Assembly: GCF_900156095.1 (NCBI RefSeq)
Contig: NZ_FTMJ01000010.1
Location: forward strand, 1 to 64,000
DNA from: Aeromonas sp. RU39B
GTDB taxonomy: Bacteria > Pseudomonadota > Gammaproteobacteria > Enterobacterales > Aeromonadaceae
DNA length: 64,000 nucleotides
Reading direction: 5' to 3'
How positions within the stretch are numbered: the stretch's first letter is position 1; every line of letters starts with the position of its first letter. Made by a program: the position numbers and the translations under genes. Of the stretch, positions 18,189 to 29,341 are shown piece by piece. The notes below the pieces were generated by a model. That model made no database searches, was not told the DNA's origin, and saw only the letters and a list, made by a program, of their open reading frames with translations.

Positions 18189-18752
18189 ATGGACCACGAT
18201 AAAGTCAAACCTGAAATACTCAAGGCCGAACTGGTCGCAGAGAGCCGCCTGTTCAAGGTGGAGTCGCTCCATCTCAAGTTCTCCAACGGCGAAGAGCGTC
18301 TCTATGAACGGATGCGCGGCGGCAACCGGGGCGCTGTGATGGTGGTTCCCATGCTGGACGCCGACACGCTGCTGCTGATCCGCGAATACGCCGCCGGCAC
18401 CCACAGCTACGAGCTGGGATTCCCCAAAGGGTTGATCGATCCGGGCGAAGATATTTTCGAGGCGGGCAACCGCGAGTTGATGGAAGAGGCGGGCTTTGCC
18501 GCTCGTGAACTGATTCCACTTAAACAGGTGTCGCTGGCACCCGGCTATTTTTCGAGCCGGATGGATATCCTGCTGGCCCGCGACCTCTATCCGGAGCAGC
18601 GCGAAGGGGATGAGCCAGAGCCGCTTGATGTGATTCCCTGGCCGTTGAGTGATATCGATGCGCTGCTGGCGCGCCCTGACTTTACCGAATCGCGCAGCCT
18701 GAGCGCCCTGTTCCTGGCGCAAAAGTGGCTGTCCGAGGAGTCCGCATTATGA
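18189..18752 (+). CDS. nudE: ADP compounds hydrolase NudE
   Basis: 187 residues with a full Nudix box starting at GLIDPGEDIF and ending NRELMEEAGF, which supplies the glutamates that bind Mg2+. It is closely related to E. coli NudE (VESLHLKFSNG, YERMRGGNRGAVM, EYAAGTHSYELGFPKG), an enzyme hydrolysing ADP-ribose, Ap3A and NADH. Its TGA overlaps the ATG of cysQ (ATGA, 18749-18752), a sign of translational coupling. The upstream gap is shared with the divergent GST gene. Confidence 0.95.
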   Translation: MDHDKVKPEILKAELVAESRLFKVESLHLKFSNGEERLYERMRGGNRGAVMVVPMLDADTLLLIREYAAGTHSYELGFPKGLIDPGEDIFEAGNRELMEEAGFAARELIPLKQVSLAPGYFSSRMDILLARDLYPEQREGDEPEPLDVIPWPLSDIDALLARPDFTESRSLSALFLAQKWLSEESAL

Positions 18753-19564
18753 ACCCTCATCCGGCTACACTGCTACCGGCGGTCTGCGCGCTGGCGCGCC
18801 GTGCCGGTCAGATGCTGCTGGAATTTCGCCGGCATGGGCAGTTTGAACAGTGCACCAAGGCCGATCTCTCCCCTGTCACCAGCGCCGATCTGGCGGTGGA
18901 CGCCTTTCTCAAGCAGGCGCTGGGCGAGCTAACGCCTCACTGGCCGGTGTTGACCGAAGAGGGCGAGCAACCCAGCTTGGCCGAGCGTGCCGGCTGGTCG
19001 CACTACTGGCTGGTGGACCCGCTCGATGGCACTGGCGAGTTCATCACCGGTAGCAGTGATTACGCCACTCTGATTGCGCTGGTGGTCGATCATCAGCCGG
19101 TGCTCGGGGTGGTCTATACACCGCACAGCGACCGGCTGTATCGGGCGGTGCGTGGGGGTGGCGCTTTTTGCGAGCAGCAAGGGGTAAGCCGACCGCTGCA
19201 GGTGCGTCGTCACGACTTGCGTCCCTCGGCCCTGACGGTGGCGGTCAGCCGTCATCAGGATCTGGCTGCGCTTGGGGCGACCCTCAGCGATGAGTGCCGC
19301 TACGAGTGGCTGGTCTGCGGGTCGAGTTCGCTCAAATCCTGTCTGGTCGCTGAAGGCCGCGCCGATTGCTATGTGCGGCTGGGGCCGACCGGTGAGTGGG
19401 ATACCGCCGCAGCCCAGTGCATTGTTGAGGAGGCCGGAGGCGTCATCCGTACTCTTTCCCAGCAGCCACTGACCTATAACCGGCGTGAAAGCCTGATGAA
19501 CCCGGATTTTATTACCCAGGGCGACCCGGCGTTGCCCTGGTTGCAGTTGGTGCGGCAGCAGTGA
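18749..19564 (+). CDS. cysQ: 3'(2'),5'-bisphosphate nucleotidase CysQ
   Basis: 271 residues starting at the ATG that overlaps the nudE stop. Inositol-monophosphatase-family motifs are clear: LTEEGEQ, DPLDGTGEFI and GEWDTAAAQCIVEEAGG. These place three metal-binding acidic sites. CysQ removes the 3' phosphate of PAP, the by-product of sulfate assimilation, and so protects exoribonucleases from inhibition. The coupling with nudE groups two housekeeping nucleotide hydrolases. In E. coli the two genes are unlinked. A bidirectional terminator follows. Confidence 0.94.
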   Translation: MNPHPATLLPAVCALARRAGQMLLEFRRHGQFEQCTKADLSPVTSADLAVDAFLKQALGELTPHWPVLTEEGEQPSLAERAGWSHYWLVDPLDGTGEFITGSSDYATLIALVVDHQPVLGVVYTPHSDRLYRAVRGGGAFCEQQGVSRPLQVRRHDLRPSALTVAVSRHQDLAALGATLSDECRYEWLVCGSSSLKSCLVAEGRADCYVRLGPTGEWDTAAAQCIVEEAGGVIRTLSQQPLTYNRRESLMNPDFITQGDPALPWLQLVRQQ

Positions 19565-19592
19565 CGTAGTCGGCGCGGATCATGCCAAGAAG

Positions 19593-19615
19593 AAGGGCGG
19601 CCAGTGGCCGCCCTT
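19593..19615. terminator. Bidirectional terminator between cysQ and the antiporter gene
   Basis: An 11-bp perfect stem (19593-19603 with 19605-19615) between convergent genes. T tracts are short on both sides. Confidence 0.75.
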
Positions 19616-19621
19616 GTCGTA

Positions 19622-20899
19622 TCAGTATTCGCCGTTGAGCTGTTTGGCCCGCTGAATCATGGGGGTGATGGTCATCCCCTGAATCACGATGGAGAACATC
19701 ACCACGGCGTAGGTCATCACCAGAATGACTTGGCGCAGATCCACCCCATGCTCCGGTAGCATCATCTTGCCAGCCGGCAGTGCCAGTGCCATCGCCATCG
19801 CCAGACCGCCACGCAGGCCGCCCCAGGTCAGGATGCGCACCGAGTAGGTGTTGTAGGTGCGGAAGCGGCGAAACACCACATAGGGCGCAGATACGCTGAG
19901 AAAGCGAGCGACCAGGCAGAGCGGTACGGCGATGATCAGCAGCACCCAGTCGTGCACATCGAGGCGCATCAACACCACGGCCAGACCGATCAGCAGGAAC
20001 AGCAGGGCGTTGAGGAACTGGTCCATCAGCTCCCAGAAGTGATCCAGATTGTGCTGGCTCTGCTCGGAGAATCCTTTATGACGAGTCCAGTTACCGACCA
20101 TGATGCCGGTGACCACCATCGCCAGAGCACCCGAGACACCCAGCATGTTGGCCAGAGCAAAGCCGGCGGTCGGAATGCACAGCGTCAGCAGCAGTTCGAG
20201 GGCGTGGTCATCGGTGGCGCTAATCATGTAATGGGCAATCACACCCAGCACAGCACCAAACAGGATGCCACCGAGCGCTTCATGCAGGAACAGGCCGGCT
20301 ACGCTGCCAAAGGTCGGTTCGACACCGCCGAAGGCAACGGCAAACACGGTGGCGAAAATCACCAGACCCACACCGTCGTTGAACAGCGACTCCCCTTCGA
20401 TCTGGATGGCAATTTGGGGCGGCGCCTTGAGTTTCTTGACGATGGCCAGCACCGCAATCGGGTCGGTCGGGGAGATCAGGGCGCCAAACAACATGCAGTA
20501 GACCAGCGGAATGTCCCAGCCAAACAGGCCGGCCAGCCACCAGAAACCGAAACCGACAATGAAGGTCGAGAGCAGGGTTGAGACCACCGCCATGATGGCG
20601 ATTTCCCACTTCTGATCGCGCAGGGCTGGCAGTTTGATGCCGATCCCGCCTGCAAACAGCAGGAAGCCGAGAATGCCTTTGAGCAGGAAGTTTTCAAAAT
20701 CGATGCTCTCCATCACATGAACAGCGATGGGCTCGAGATTGAACCAGCCCATCTTGCCGAACAGAACGATCAGCACAGAGAGCAGCATGGAGCCAGCGGT
20801 AATGGCGATGGTGGTTTGAATCCGAATGACATACTGGTTGGCGAAGGCAATCAGGATCGCCAGCGCAGCCAGAAAACAGAGCGTGTAATAAACGTTCAT
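19622..20899 (-). CDS. CPA1-family Na+(K+)/H+ antiporter (NhaP type)
   Basis: 425 residues from the ATG at 20899, hydrophobic throughout with about 12-13 transmembrane segments. The family motifs SPTDPIAVLAIVKKL and EGESLFNDGVG (with the ion-binding Asp) and a later WGGLRGGLAMAMAL are present. No large cytoplasmic C-terminal domain follows, so it belongs to the short NhaP-like group. It would exchange Na+ or K+ for protons across the inner membrane for pH and salt homeostasis. It stands alone, convergent with nudE-cysQ and divergent from metH. Confidence 0.9.
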   Translation of the reverse strand: MNVYYTLCFLAALAILIAFANQYVIRIQTTIAITAGSMLLSVLIVLFGKMGWFNLEPIAVHVMESIDFENFLLKGILGFLLFAGGIGIKLPALRDQKWEIAIMAVVSTLLSTFIVGFGFWWLAGLFGWDIPLVYCMLFGALISPTDPIAVLAIVKKLKAPPQIAIQIEGESLFNDGVGLVIFATVFAVAFGGVEPTFGSVAGLFLHEALGGILFGAVLGVIAHYMISATDDHALELLLTLCIPTAGFALANMLGVSGALAMVVTGIMVGNWTRHKGFSEQSQHNLDHFWELMDQFLNALLFLLIGLAVVLMRLDVHDWVLLIIAVPLCLVARFLSVSAPYVVFRRFRTYNTYSVRILTWGGLRGGLAMAMALALPAGKMMLPEHGVDLRQVILVMTYAVVMFSIVIQGMTITPMIQRAKQLNGEY

Positions 20900-21018
20900 T
20901 GTTATCGTGTCTCGATGGTGTGACGGCAAGCAGTGTTAGCCTCTTTCAGGGCTCGCCTAGGGTACTATCGGGAGTTATTTTCATCATCACCTATTTTATC
21001 CGGCGCGCTTGCAAAGAT

Positions 21019-21042
21019 AGACAGATAGACGGCTAGATTTCT
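21019..21042 (+). promoter_or_regulatory. Three tandem MetJ-box-like octamers upstream of metH
   Basis: AGACAGAT, AGACGGCT and AGATTTCT lie end to end and match the met box AGACGTCT at 5, 7 and 6 of 8 positions. MetJ operators consist of two or more adjacent octamers, so register and number fit. A TTGCAA at 21009-21014 could be the -35 element, placing the boxes over the promoter. They end 65 bases before the metH start. Confidence 0.62.
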
Positions 21043-21107
21043 ATTCTCGCCAAATTGCTGCTAGGATGAGCGCACGCTGTACGGAATGAAAACGAAAGGA
21101 GAGTGTC

Positions 21108-24782
<3,675 letters not shown>

Positions 24783-24784
24783 CC

Positions 24785-25846
24785 ATGCATATCGGGTTTG
24801 TGGGTCTCGGCAGTGTGGTCGAGACCGCCTATCTGCCGGCGCTGCGGGAGCTGGCGCCGGCGCTGACCTTGAGCGGTTTCGATCCGGCGCGTGTACTGCC
24901 CGGTGTGCGCCCCATGCCCTCGCTGGCCGCGTTACTGGCCGAGCCGCTGGACCGGCTGGTGATCGCCACCCCGTCGCTACTGCATCTGCCAACGCTGGAA
25001 GCGGCACTGGCCAGCGCAGTCCCTGGCATTCTGGTGGAAAAACCGGTGGTGGCGACCCTGGCCCAGCAACAGCAGTTGTTGGCGCTGCTCAATGACGAGC
25101 GCGCGGCCGGTCGGCTGCTGGCTCTCGATCACTGGATGGCGCGCAGCGCCGTGCAAGAGTGGCTGCATGGTCAGCTGGGCAATGAATGGCACAGCGAATC
25201 TGCTTCTCTACCCGTCCCGCCCGCGGTGACGCTGGCGGATATCGAGCGGTTGGAAGGTTTTCTGCTCGAGCCCTCCGGTTTCGATGCGGCGGGCCATCCG
25301 ATTGCGCTCAACTTTGCCACCGGCGAGCCGGATCGCCGCGAGTTTCGCCACCCCGACGGGGTGATTCTCGATATCGGTACCCATCTGCTGGCGATGCTAC
25401 GCGAGCTGCTGGCGGCGCTCGGGGGCGATACGGCCCTGACACTGCAAGCACGTGATGTGTGTGACCGGCTCGGCAACCCGATTTGCGTGGGCGATCTGCA
25501 CAGCGCCGAAGGGCAAGCCTGCCTGCATGGCACTGCCGCCGGCGTGCCGCTGACGCTCTGGCTCAACAAATACGCCGGCCCCGGCGTGGAGCGCAAGGGG
25601 CTCTGCCTGCACCTGCGTGGCGAGCGTCGGCTTGAGCTCGATCGCAGCGGCAATTGCGAGTGGCTCACCTATCACGCCGACGGACAGAGCTGGCGCTGGC
25701 AGCGTAGCGGCGCCCTCTATCGCCACTGCATCGCGCTGACCTTGCTCGCCCCCTGGCGCAGTGAGTGGCAGGCGGTCACCCGGCGCCGGCTGCAGGAGGT
25801 TGCTTGCCTGCTGACCCTGCAACAGAGCCTGCGCGGCCGGCACTGA
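24785..25846 (+). CDS. Gfo/Idh/MocA family oxidoreductase
   Basis: 353 residues. The N-terminal Rossmann fold starts MHIGFVGLGSVVETAYLPAL, the nucleotide-binding motif VEKPVV follows near residue 84, and the C-terminal alpha/beta domain contains GVILDIGTHLLAMLRE. The family contains NAD(P)-dependent dehydrogenases acting on sugars and related compounds; the substrate here is unknown. The gene starts 2 bases behind metH and must be co-transcribed, which is an uncommon pairing. A role linked to methionine or one-carbon metabolism is possible but only inferred from position. Confidence 0.82.
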   Translation: MHIGFVGLGSVVETAYLPALRELAPALTLSGFDPARVLPGVRPMPSLAALLAEPLDRLVIATPSLLHLPTLEAALASAVPGILVEKPVVATLAQQQQLLALLNDERAAGRLLALDHWMARSAVQEWLHGQLGNEWHSESASLPVPPAVTLADIERLEGFLLEPSGFDAAGHPIALNFATGEPDRREFRHPDGVILDIGTHLLAMLRELLAALGGDTALTLQARDVCDRLGNPICVGDLHSAEGQACLHGTAAGVPLTLWLNKYAGPGVERKGLCLHLRGERRLELDRSGNCEWLTYHADGQSWRWQRSGALYRHCIALTLLAPWRSEWQAVTRRRLQEVACLLTLQQSLRGRH

Positions 25847-25941
25847 GAGGGCTTTTACCGCATTTATGCTGCACACCGATTGGTGTTGTCATATGAACGT
25901 GGCACCCTGTGCACACTCTCCGTTAATTCGGCCGCACTGCC

Positions 25942-26838
25942 ATGAAGATTGCCATTCTCTCCCGTGAACCCAACAACTACTCAACCCGCCGTCTGGTGGA
26001 GACCGCTGAAACACGCGGTCACCGGGTCGAGGTGCTCGATACCTTGCGCTGTTACATGAATATCGCCTCCCACTGCCCCTCCATCCACTACGAGGGGCTG
26101 GAGCTTGGCACCTATGACGCGGTGATCCCGCGCATCGGCGCCAGCATCACCGCTTACGGCACCGCCGTGCTGCGCCAGTTCGAGATGATGGGGACGCTGG
26201 CGCTCAACAGCTCGGTCGGGATCTCCCGCTCGCGGGACAAGCTGCGCGCCCTGCAACTGCTGTCCCGCCACGGGCTGGGCCTGCCGATCACCGGTTATGC
26301 CCACAGCACCCGTGATGTGCCGGACCTTATCAAGATGGTCGGCGGTGCGCCGTTGGTGGTGAAACTGCTGGAGGGGACCCAGGGGGTGGGTGTGGTGCTG
26401 TGCGAGACCGAGAAGGCGGCCGAGAGCGTCATTGAAGCCTTTATCCAGACCAACAACAATATTCTGGTGCAGGAGTATATCCGTGAAGCCAACGGGGCCG
26501 ATATTCGCTGCGTGGTGGTGGGCGGCAAGGTGGTGGCCGCGATGCGCCGTCAGGCCCAAGAGGGGGAGTTTCGCTCCAACCTGCACCGGGGCGGCTCGGC
26601 CGAGGCGATTGAGATTACCGACCAGGAGCGTGACACCGCGCTACAGGCCGCCAAGATTGTGGGTCTCGATGTGGCCGGTGTTGATATCCTGCGCAGCGCC
26701 CGCGGTCCGCTGGTGCTCGAAGTCAACTCATCACCGGGTTTGCAGGGGGTGGAAGGAGCCTCCGGCAAAGACGTGGCCGGCAAGATGATCGCGTTTTTGG
26801 AAAGGAAGGCCTCGCGCAAACACAAGCCGGCGGAGTAA
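25942..26838 (+). CDS. rimK: Ribosomal protein S6 modification enzyme RimK
   Basis: 298 residues of the ATP-grasp superfamily, nearly collinear with E. coli Rim[73 protein letters not shown] and the Mg2+ site [11 protein letters not shown]. RimK adds glutamates to the C terminus of ribosomal protein S6 and can make poly-glutamate. It lies alone, 95 bases after the oxidoreductase gene, with a strong shared terminator behind it. A gene for a RimK-linked protease is not present nearby. Confidence 0.94.
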   Translation: MKIAILSREPNNYSTRRLVETAETRGHRVEVLDTLRCYMNIASHCPSIHYEGLELGTYDAVIPRIGASITAYGTAVLRQFEMMGTLALNSSVGISRSRDKLRALQLLSRHGLGLPITGYAHSTRDVPDLIKMVGGAPLVVKLLEGTQGVGVVLCETEKAAESVIEAFIQTNNNILVQEYIREANGADIRCVVVGGKVVAAMRRQAQEGEFRSNLHRGGSAEAIEITDQERDTALQAAKIVGLDVAGVDILRSARGPLVLEVNSSPGLQGVEGASGKDVAGKMIAFLERKASRKHKPAE

Positions 26839-26856
26839 TTGCCGCGACGGAAAAAC

Positions 26857-26882
26857 AAAAACCGGCCAAGCGGCCGGTTTTT
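26857..26882. terminator. Bidirectional terminator between rimK and doxX
   Basis: An 11-bp perfect stem (26857-26867 with 26872-26882) with A and T tails on both sides, between convergent genes. Confidence 0.92.
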
Positions 26883-26902
26883 GCTTTGTATCTGGGGGGC
26901 AG

Positions 26903-27334
26903 TTAGCGCCACTCGGGGTTGCTCATCACCGAGTAACGACCGCAGCCGAGCAGCATCACGGTTAGCGCGGCCATCGCGTAATAGACCAGATCTTCGATAC
27001 CCCAGGCACCGACCGGGGTGAGAGTGAAGGTCTTGCCGGTGCCGACCAGCAGCCAGGCCACGATCATGGTGAAGAAAATGCTCAGCGCCGACAGGCGGCA
27101 GAGGATACCCAGCACCAGCAGGATCGGGGCAACCACTTCACCGATCAGTACGCCGTAACCAATAAAGCCCGGTACCCCTTGTGCTTCGAGCATGCCCTGA
27201 ATAGCACCGGTGCCTGCCAGCACCTTGTGCCAGCCGTGGAAGAACAGCAATCCGCCCAGCGTGATACGCAGCAGCAGTTTGGCCAGATCTGGTTTGTCGA
27301 GCAGGGCATTACATTGTCGAAGCAGAGTCAGCAT
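26903..27334 (-). CDS. DoxX family membrane protein
   Basis: 143 residues from the ATG at 27334. Four hydrophobic segments are visible, with the family-typical LLLRITLGGLLFFHGWHKV near the N terminus and a GxGxVLIGEVVAPILLVLG-like second helix. DoxX-type proteins sit in the inner membrane; some are linked to quinone or thiol oxidative stress, but the function is unproven here. An in-frame extension to 27505 is open but crosses two dyads and lacks membrane or signal character, so it is rejected. The upstream dyads at 27428-27447 and 27453-27470 may bind its regulator. Confidence 0.85.
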   Translation of the reverse strand: MLTLLRQCNALLDKPDLAKLLLRITLGGLLFFHGWHKVLAGTGAIQGMLEAQGVPGFIGYGVLIGEVVAPILLVLGILCRLSALSIFFTMIVAWLLVGTGKTFTLTPVGAWGIEDLVYYAMAALTVMLLGCGRYSVMSNPEWR

Positions 27335-27427
27335 GGGGACCACCTGAAAGTGAATGTGAATAATTGTTATTGCTAGAAAAGATAGTGTAAGGGATCGGCG
27401 GGTGGGCTCACAGGGAGTGGGGGGGAG

Positions 27428-27447
27428 TTCCACCCAGATTGGTGGAA
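27428..27447. promoter_or_regulatory. Inverted repeat upstream of doxX (candidate operator)
   Basis: TTCCACC-CAGATT-GGTGGAA, perfect 7-bp arms around 6 bases, centred about 100 bases upstream of the doxX start. Confidence 0.5.
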
Positions 27448-27452
27448 AGGGG

Positions 27453-27470
27453 ATACGTCTTATAACGTAT
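27453..27470. promoter_or_regulatory. Second inverted repeat upstream of doxX
   Basis: ATACGT-CTTATA-ACGTAT, perfect 6-bp arms, 5 bases beyond the first dyad. Outer GGAT/ATCC bases extend the symmetry. Confidence 0.42.
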
Positions 27471-27682
27471 TGATCCTGAACAAGGATAATTTTACTAAAC
27501 AGCATTCTGAAAATGCGATCGGCCCGTCAGACATTGCGGGGTGAGTGTTCACCCTTGTGCGCCGGAGCTGCGATGTCGAGTGGCCACGGAATCAGTGTGT
27601 ATTGGTAGCGGGTTATCCGTCGTGATGGCGTAGTGACAATAAGGTCTCCCAAGAGTCTTGGTTTATTTTTTGGCCTTTAAAG

Positions 27683-27712
27683 AAAAAACCAGTTTATGAA
27701 ACTGGTTTTTTT
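27683..27712. terminator. Orphan intrinsic terminator
   Basis: A 13-bp perfect stem (27683-27695 with 27699-27711), ATG loop and T tracts on either strand. On the plus strand no gene ends upstream; on the minus strand no gene begins between it and brnQ. Confidence 0.8.
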
Positions 27713-27916
27713 ATAATTTACAGTCATAAATTTTAGCTTGTTGTTCTGCTCTTGCCTTGTAACGACATAACCTGTTTACTTGGCCCCCGCCGTGATATCG
27801 GCAAAATAAAAACAAAAAGAGTAGCACCTTGTCATTCTGCCTATTAATCCTTCTGTAGGTTGTTTGTCCAAGAGTGTTTTCTCCTGTTCAAGGCTTTAGA
27901 CAGGCACCACACATCC

Positions 27917-29245
27917 ATGCTGAAAAAACACTTAACTTCCAAAGACATCGTGGCGTTAGGGTTCATGACCTTTGCGCTGTTTGTGGGGGCGGGCAACATC
28001 ATTTTCCCGCCGATCGTTGGTCTGCAAGCGGGCGAAAACGTCTGGACTGCGGCGCTGGGCTTTTTGCTGACTGCCGTGGGTCTGCCGGTGATGACCGTGG
28101 TGGCACTGGCCCGTGTCGGTGGCGGCATTGATGCCCTGAGCCAGCCGATTGGCAAGAAAGCTGGCGTGCTGCTGGCGATGGTCTGCTATCTGGCCGTCGG
28201 TCCCCTGTTTGCCACTCCGCGCACCGCGACTGTCTCGTTCGAGGTGGGTCTGGCGCCGCTGTTTGGTCACAGTGCCACCCCGCTGCTGGTCTATAGCCTG
28301 ATCTATTTCGCGCTGGTCATTGCTATCTCTCTCTATCCGGGTCGTCTGCTCGACACCGTGGGTCACGTGCTGGCTCCGATCAAGATTCTGGCGCTGGCAG
28401 CACTGGGTATCGCTGCCGTGTTGTGGCCGGCTGGCCATGCCATTCCCGCCACCGAGGTCTATCAGCAGATCCCCTTCTCAAGTGGTTTCGTGAACGGTTA
28501 TCTGACCATGGACACGCTGGGGGCCATGGTGTTTGGCATCGTTATCGTTAATGCCGCCCGCTCCCGTGGCGTCGAGAGTGCCGGTTTGCTGACTCGCTAC
28601 ACCATCATGGCCGGAGTGATTGCCGGTATTGGTCTGACCCTAGTTTATCTGAGCCTGTTCCGCCTTGGCTCGGTCAGCGGTGAGCTGGTACCGACTGCGC
28701 AAAACGGTGCTGAAATCCTGCACGCTTACGTGCAGCACACCTTTGGCAACATGGGTAGCGGCTTCCTTGGCATGCTGATCTTCATCGCCTGCATGGTGAC
28801 CGCTGTGGGTCTGACTTGCGCTTGCGCCGAGTTCTTCTCCCACCACTTGCCGTTCTCCTATCGCACCCTGGTGTTTATCCTGGGCGGCTTCTCAACCCTG
28901 GTCTCCAACCTGGGTCTGAGCCACCTGATCCAGCTGTCGATCCCGGTGCTGACGGCCATCTATCCGCCCTGCATCATTCTGGTGGTGCTGAGCTTCACCC
29001 TGCGCTGGTGGAACAACACAAGCCGCGTGGTCGCGCCGGTCATGCTGGTGAGCCTGCTGTTTGGCATGATCGACGGCATCAAGTCGTCGGCGCTGTCAAA
29101 CCTGCTGCCGGAGTGGACCCTCAACCTGCCGATGAGTGCGCAGGGACTGGCCTGGCTGCTGCCATCGCTGGCAGCGTTGGCACTGGCTGCCGGTTATGAT
29201 CGACTGGCAGGCCGTCAGGCTGCCGCCGTCTCTCTGATGGATTAA
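27917..29245 (+). CDS. brnQ: Branched-chain amino acid:cation symporter BrnQ
   Basis: 442 residues from the ATG at 27917, a very hydrophobic protein with about 12 transmembrane segments. It is typical of the LIVCS family: the N-terminal block [20 protein letters not shown] and [19 protein letters not shown] match E. coli BrnQ. It imports leucine, isoleucine and valine with Na+ or H+. The in-frame TTG at 27860 is judged too far upstream. The gene is monocistronic with a hairpin behind it. A long A/T-rich leader may carry regulation, but no leader peptide rich in branched-chain codons was found. Confidence 0.93.
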   Translation: MLKKHLTSKDIVALGFMTFALFVGAGNIIFPPIVGLQAGENVWTAALGFLLTAVGLPVMTVVALARVGGGIDALSQPIGKKAGVLLAMVCYLAVGPLFATPRTATVSFEVGLAPLFGHSATPLLVYSLIYFALVIAISLYPGRLLDTVGHVLAPIKILALAALGIAAVLWPAGHAIPATEVYQQIPFSSGFVNGYLTMDTLGAMVFGIVIVNAARSRGVESAGLLTRYTIMAGVIAGIGLTLVYLSLFRLGSVSGELVPTAQNGAEILHAYVQHTFGNMGSGFLGMLIFIACMVTAVGLTCACAEFFSHHLPFSYRTLVFILGGFSTLVSNLGLSHLIQLSIPVLTAIYPPCIILVVLSFTLRWWNNTSRVVAPVMLVSLLFGMIDGIKSSALSNLLPEWTLNLPMSAQGLAWLLPSLAALALAAGYDRLAGRQAAAVSLMD

Positions 29246-29297
29246 GCCGATGACGGGCAGTGTGCAACCTAAACGGACATCGCACACCTATCAACGC

Positions 29298-29325
29298 AGA
29301 GGGCGGACCAGATGGTCCGCCCTCT
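29298..29325. terminator. Terminator between brnQ and the tannase-family gene
   Basis: A 13-bp perfect stem (29298-29310 with 29313-29325) between convergent genes. T tracts are weak. Confidence 0.75.
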
Positions 29326-29341
29326 TGCTTTAGCGCCTTGG

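Larger units (their letters stand above)
27335..27916. other. Long doxX-brnQ intergenic region with dyads and terminators
   Basis: This 582-base gap between divergent genes has no convincing protein gene. It holds two adjacent inverted repeats (27428-27447, 27453-27470), a short hairpin CCAAGAGTCTTGG with a T-rich tail (27649-27671) and a strong intrinsic terminator (27683-27712) that belongs to no annotated gene. The right 200 bases are A/T-rich and presumably contain the brnQ promoter and a leader. An unannotated small RNA on either strand is possible. Confidence 0.5.

Noticed and set aside
27351-27375. Fur-like A/T-rich sequence upstream of doxX
   Set aside because: AATAA-N3-TTATT symmetry is present, but the match to the 19-bp Fur box is poor.
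26903-27505. Extended DoxX protein starting at 27505
   Set aside because: The extra 57 residues have no membrane or signal character, and the DNA contains two operator-like dyads. The start at 27334 fits the family.
27712-27916. Leader peptide or attenuator upstream of brnQ
   Set aside because: No short frame rich in Leu, Ile or Val codons and no alternative terminator/antiterminator pair was recognisable.
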